Assembly (NCBI GenBank): GCA_903909295.1
Contig: CAIVVG010000165.1
Span: forward strand, 1 to 5,905
Source: an uncultured Chlamydiae bacterium
Lineage (GTDB): Bacteria > Chlamydiota > Chlamydiia > Chlamydiales > SM23-39
Direction: 5' to 3'
DNA: 5,905 bases
Part shown: positions 3,499-5,905 of the stretch, piece by piece
How the letters are laid out: the number at the start of each line of letters is the position of its first letter
Numbering within the stretch: the first letter of the stretch is position 1
Translations under genes and position numbers: made by a program
Notes under the pieces: model-generated
What the model was told of the DNA's origin: nothing
What the model saw: only the letters and a program-made list of their open reading frames with translations
Database searches by the model: none

Positions 3499-5905
3499 CT
3501 ATCCAAATAAAAGTCGGGCGATGCGGCTCACAATGAAATTCCCCGAGCTCCAGCCAATCGCTTGGAGTATATACCCTTTCATCCACCCTAATGGATAGAG
3601 CGCTCCTTGAACGAATAAAGAGTAGGCTGTCTCCATGTTCCGATAGACCCGATAATAAAGGGGGGTTGTGGTGGGGTCGAGAAGATAGGCAACCTGACGT
3701 TCCGTCATCTGAGTCAAAGGTTGTAGTTTTGCAGTGAAATAGGGAACAAAATTGTCCCCGGTTGGAGGCTCCTCCCCGATCTGGTGTGCAATCTGTTCTA
3801 GATTGAGTGCCTGAGACTCATAAAGCTGTTGATAGAGTTTTGTAAAACTCCCCTTGACTCTTTCCGACCAGTCGGTGGGGAGCCGGGACCGAATCCAAAA
3901 ACCAAACTGACTTGAGTTCATCGGCTGTAAAGTCAATGAGACTTGGGGGGCACCCTCCCACAAGCGGGGCGCAATAGGAGCAGTGACGGGAACCGAAACA
4001 CCCGTCTGTTGTTGTAACCAATGAGCGCCTGCCTCCAAAGCACTTCCCACCGCATTTGGGCTACCAAGGGGAGCCCCTTTTAAACAAATAACCTGAGCAT
4101 TTTGCTCTCTGACTAGCTTGAGCAGTTGTGTTTCGAGGGCCCCTATTTTCAAATCGAGTTCCCGAACAATGATTCGAGGAGGGACTCTCTCTTGGAGTCG
4201 TTGAACCTCCTCTTGGACATATAACTCTTGCCATTCTGGAGAATATTGAGAAAGCTGGGAGAGGTTGGGAGCAACAAACCCATGTTCACTCACCAAGATA
4301 TCTCGCAGGAACTCTTGCCAGGCCGGTGAAGCCCCCTCAATAGAGATGATTCTTCCACCGTTAGAATCGCTCTGAATCATCGAGCTAAGTAGAGGGATCA
4401 TCTGGGCCAATGGGGGCAGTTTCCCCATGGAGGGGCGAACCATCTCTAAAGGGGCTTGAAGGGCTAGTCCGACTTCCCTTTCGTCTAAAAATGCGGGGGC
4501 TTCCGAGCAGATTGCATCGATGAGCGAATTTCTGTTTTGGAGGACTCGATCACAAAAATCAGCTATACTGACAAACCATTGAGTCTTTCTCCTTTTCAAG
4601 GAGCAAATTGCCCGAACCAGTGGGCCACATTCTGCCTGGCGATTTGGATATTTACTAGACAGCCAATCGACTATTTGTTGGTGAGCCAATTCTGGCAAGC
4701 GGAGAACGGCTTGCCCCAATTGTTCGGCCGCCGCCACTCGGGCTGCTTGCTGAGAAGAGGCGATTAAAATACAGGGGTTCCCCTCTTTGATGTAGCTCAC
4801 CAATTCAGCAATCACCGGAGAACTTGTTCCCGCGGCCTTTTTGTGTTGAGGAACTCTTGGCGCAGGAGAAGGATCGAAGATCCCGTCAATCTGCTCTGCG
4901 ACTGCGGGCCCCGCGACCTGCCCGATCGCTCGCCTTCCGGCTTGAACCAATTGAGAAAGAGGGGCCCCTTCTGCCGCAGGGAGGTATCTACGGGAAACTC
5001 CGCTCCCAAACAACTCCTCCAATAACTCTTCATTGGCTTCAATACAGAGCGTTTTTGTACGATCGGTCTTAACAGTCCCGAGAAAACTCTTCAATAGGGC
5101 CAATCTTTCCTGACCGTCATCTGTCATCATTTTTAAGAGTTGCGTTACCGAACAAATGTGAATCTTCCTTTGGCTGCTGTTCGCAATCCACTGAAGCCCC
5201 TCGCGCAGCATCCCCTCTGCAGGAGTCTCTACGATCCACGAATTTCCTTGCAGCGCCTCAAATCGCTCGAAGCGTACCCCCACTGACTTTCCTAGGTTGG
5301 AAACAGGAGTGGATAGTTGAGAGGCAAGGGGAAAATAGCGATGCGAAAATTGGGCTTTAAAATACCTTCTGTTTTTCACAACCGTTAGTTGGTGTTGTAG
5401 AGCTTCCTGAGATTTGTTGGTGACTGTTTGAAAATAAGAGAGAACGGTAGACTGGGTAACAGCACCTGCTCGTTGATTGAGGGCGTGAATGGCTACTTGC
5501 TCTACGCGACGCATGGCCTTGGCGGGAAAGTTCCCTTTCTCTTGACTGGCCAATGTCACAAGATCTTCCAACGCATGCGGATCAAAGGAGACCCGGTACT
5601 TATCTTGCAATGACGCCCGATTTTCCTGAAGAGCTTTAGCCATTTTCTCGGCATCCATCGGGGGAATAGAGATCAGTTCAACCCGCCGATCCATTCCGCG
5701 CTCACCCTCCTCTCTCGCCAACCAGGTCTTGAGCAACCCTAGATCGGTTGTGGCTCCCACAATGATCGCTCCTTGGCGAGCGAGCAGATCCTTCAGGTCA
5801 TCAAATGCATTCGGATCGAGATCGATCAATTGTTGAATTTCATCGATGAATAGGACGCACATTGGACCTGAAGACCGTTGATTTTTCTGAGTGACTTCTT
5901 TCACA
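3499..5905 (-). CDS. AAA+ ATPase of ClpA/ClpB type with degenerate repeated AAA modules, 5'-truncated
   Basis: The frame is open through the right edge. A GTG at 5904-5902 is the first possible start, but the residues there (KEVT before a Walker B) align with mid-domain ClpB sequence, so the true start lies outside. 801 residues are visible, numbered here from 5904. Module 1 (about 1-160) has Walker B CVLFIDE (16-22), sensor 1 VGATTD (49-54), an arginine-finger pair MDRR (71-74) and a sensor-2-like FPAKAMRR (126-133); its Walker A would lie just outside. Three further AAA-like modules seem to follow. Module 2 has PAEGML (228-233) where Walker A should be, SVTQLL for Walker B and a kept SRR (304-306). 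Module 3 has ILIASSQQAAR (379-389) and WFVSIADF (443-450). Module 4 has IISIEGASPAW (519-529) and RIIVRELD (577-584). A Pro-rich linker (344-364) separates modules 2 and 3. The end (762-801) is hydrophobic to amphipathic and may touch membrane. Module 1 is clear; the later modules are my alignment by eye. The substrate is unknown. Confidence 0.85.
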   Translation of the reverse strand, partial: VKEVTQKNQRSSGPMCVLFIDEIQQLIDLDPNAFDDLKDLLARQGAIIVGATTDLGLLKTWLAREEGERGMDRRVELISIPPMDAEKMAKALQENRASLQDKYRVSFDPHALEDLVTLASQEKGNFPAKAMRRVEQVAIHALNQRAGAVTQSTVLSYFQTVTNKSQEALQHQLTVVKNRRYFKAQFSHRYFPLASQLSTPVSNLGKSVGVRFERFEALQGNSWIVETPAEGMLREGLQWIANSSQRKIHICSVTQLLKMMTDDGQERLALLKSFLGTVKTDRTKTLCIEANEELLEELFGSGVSRRYLPAAEGAPLSQLVQAGRRAIGQVAGPAVAEQIDGIFDPSPAPRVPQHKKAAGTSSPVIAELVSYIKEGNPCILIASSQQAARVAAAEQLGQAVLRLPELAHQQIVDWLSSKYPNRQAECGPLVRAICSLKRRKTQWFVSIADFCDRVLQNRNSLIDAICSEAPAFLDEREVGLALQAPLEMVRPSMGKLPPLAQMIPLLSSMIQSDSNGGRIISIEGASPAWQEFLRDILVSEHGFVAPNLSQLSQYSPEWQELYVQEEVQRLQERVPPRIIVRELDLKIGALETQLLKLVREQNAQVICLKGAPLGSPNAVGSALEAGAHWLQQQTGVSVPVTAPIAPRLWEGAPQVSLTLQPMNSSQFGFWIRSRLPTDWSERVKGSFTKLYQQLYESQALNLEQIAHQIGEEPPTGDNFVPYFTAKLQPLTQMTERQVAYLLDPTTTPLYYRVYRNMETAYSLFVQGALYPLGWMKGYILQAIGWSSGNFIVSRIARLLFG

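Noticed and set aside
5902..5904. GTG as the true start of the AAA+ protein
   Set aside because: The protein there begins in the middle of an AAA+ domain, directly before Walker B and without Walker A, so the frame must continue beyond the window.
1..5905. CRISPR array, tRNA or rRNA genes, prophage genes
   Set aside because: No regularly spaced direct repeats, tRNA-like cloverleaf with conserved T-loop, rRNA segments or phage protein motifs were found on either strand.

Overview
The window reads as bacterial chromosome carrying housekeeping genes, most likely from the Chlamydiota, though that is tentative. The main reason is gene order. As I remember it, ftsY, sucC and sucD are consecutive in Chlamydia (CT820-CT822 in C. 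trachomatis), with ftsY divergent from sucCD. The same three genes sit here in the same relative orientation, with one extra gene between them. FtsY also has the compact form without an acidic A domain. I ran no database search, so the phylum is an inference.

Layout: (1) Positions 1-1541, minus strand: sucC followed by the 5' two-fifths of sucD, overlapping by 20 nt and forming the succinyl-CoA synthetase operon. (2) Positions 1542-1822: a divergent intergenic region. Its sucC-proximal part (1543-1715) is a large, imperfect, nested inverted repeat ending one base from the sucC start codon. Its distal part is AT-rich and holds promoter-like sequence. (3) Positions 1823-2590, plus strand: an unrecognised soluble protein of about 255 aa with eight cysteines in its first two thirds and a Pro/Trp-rich tail. 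(4) Positions 2618-3496, plus strand: ftsY, the signal recognition particle receptor GTPase. (5) Positions 3499-5905, minus strand: the C-terminal 801 residues of a large AAA+ protein of ClpA/ClpB type, open at the window edge. It converges on ftsY with only 2 bp between the stop codons.

sucC and sucD encode the two subunits of one TCA-cycle enzyme that makes ATP or GTP by substrate-level phosphorylation. FtsY acts in co-translational membrane targeting. The unknown gene and ftsY may be co-transcribed (27 nt apart), but each also has an extended -10-like motif 8-9 nt before its ATG and no Shine-Dalgarno sequence, which suggests leaderless transcripts.

The least ordinary parts are the AAA+ protein, which appears to contain one catalytically credible module followed by three decayed copies, and the inverted repeat before sucC. 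The latter's mismatches become G-U pairs only in the sucC-sense RNA, which suggests a cis-acting RNA structure with mutually exclusive pairings.
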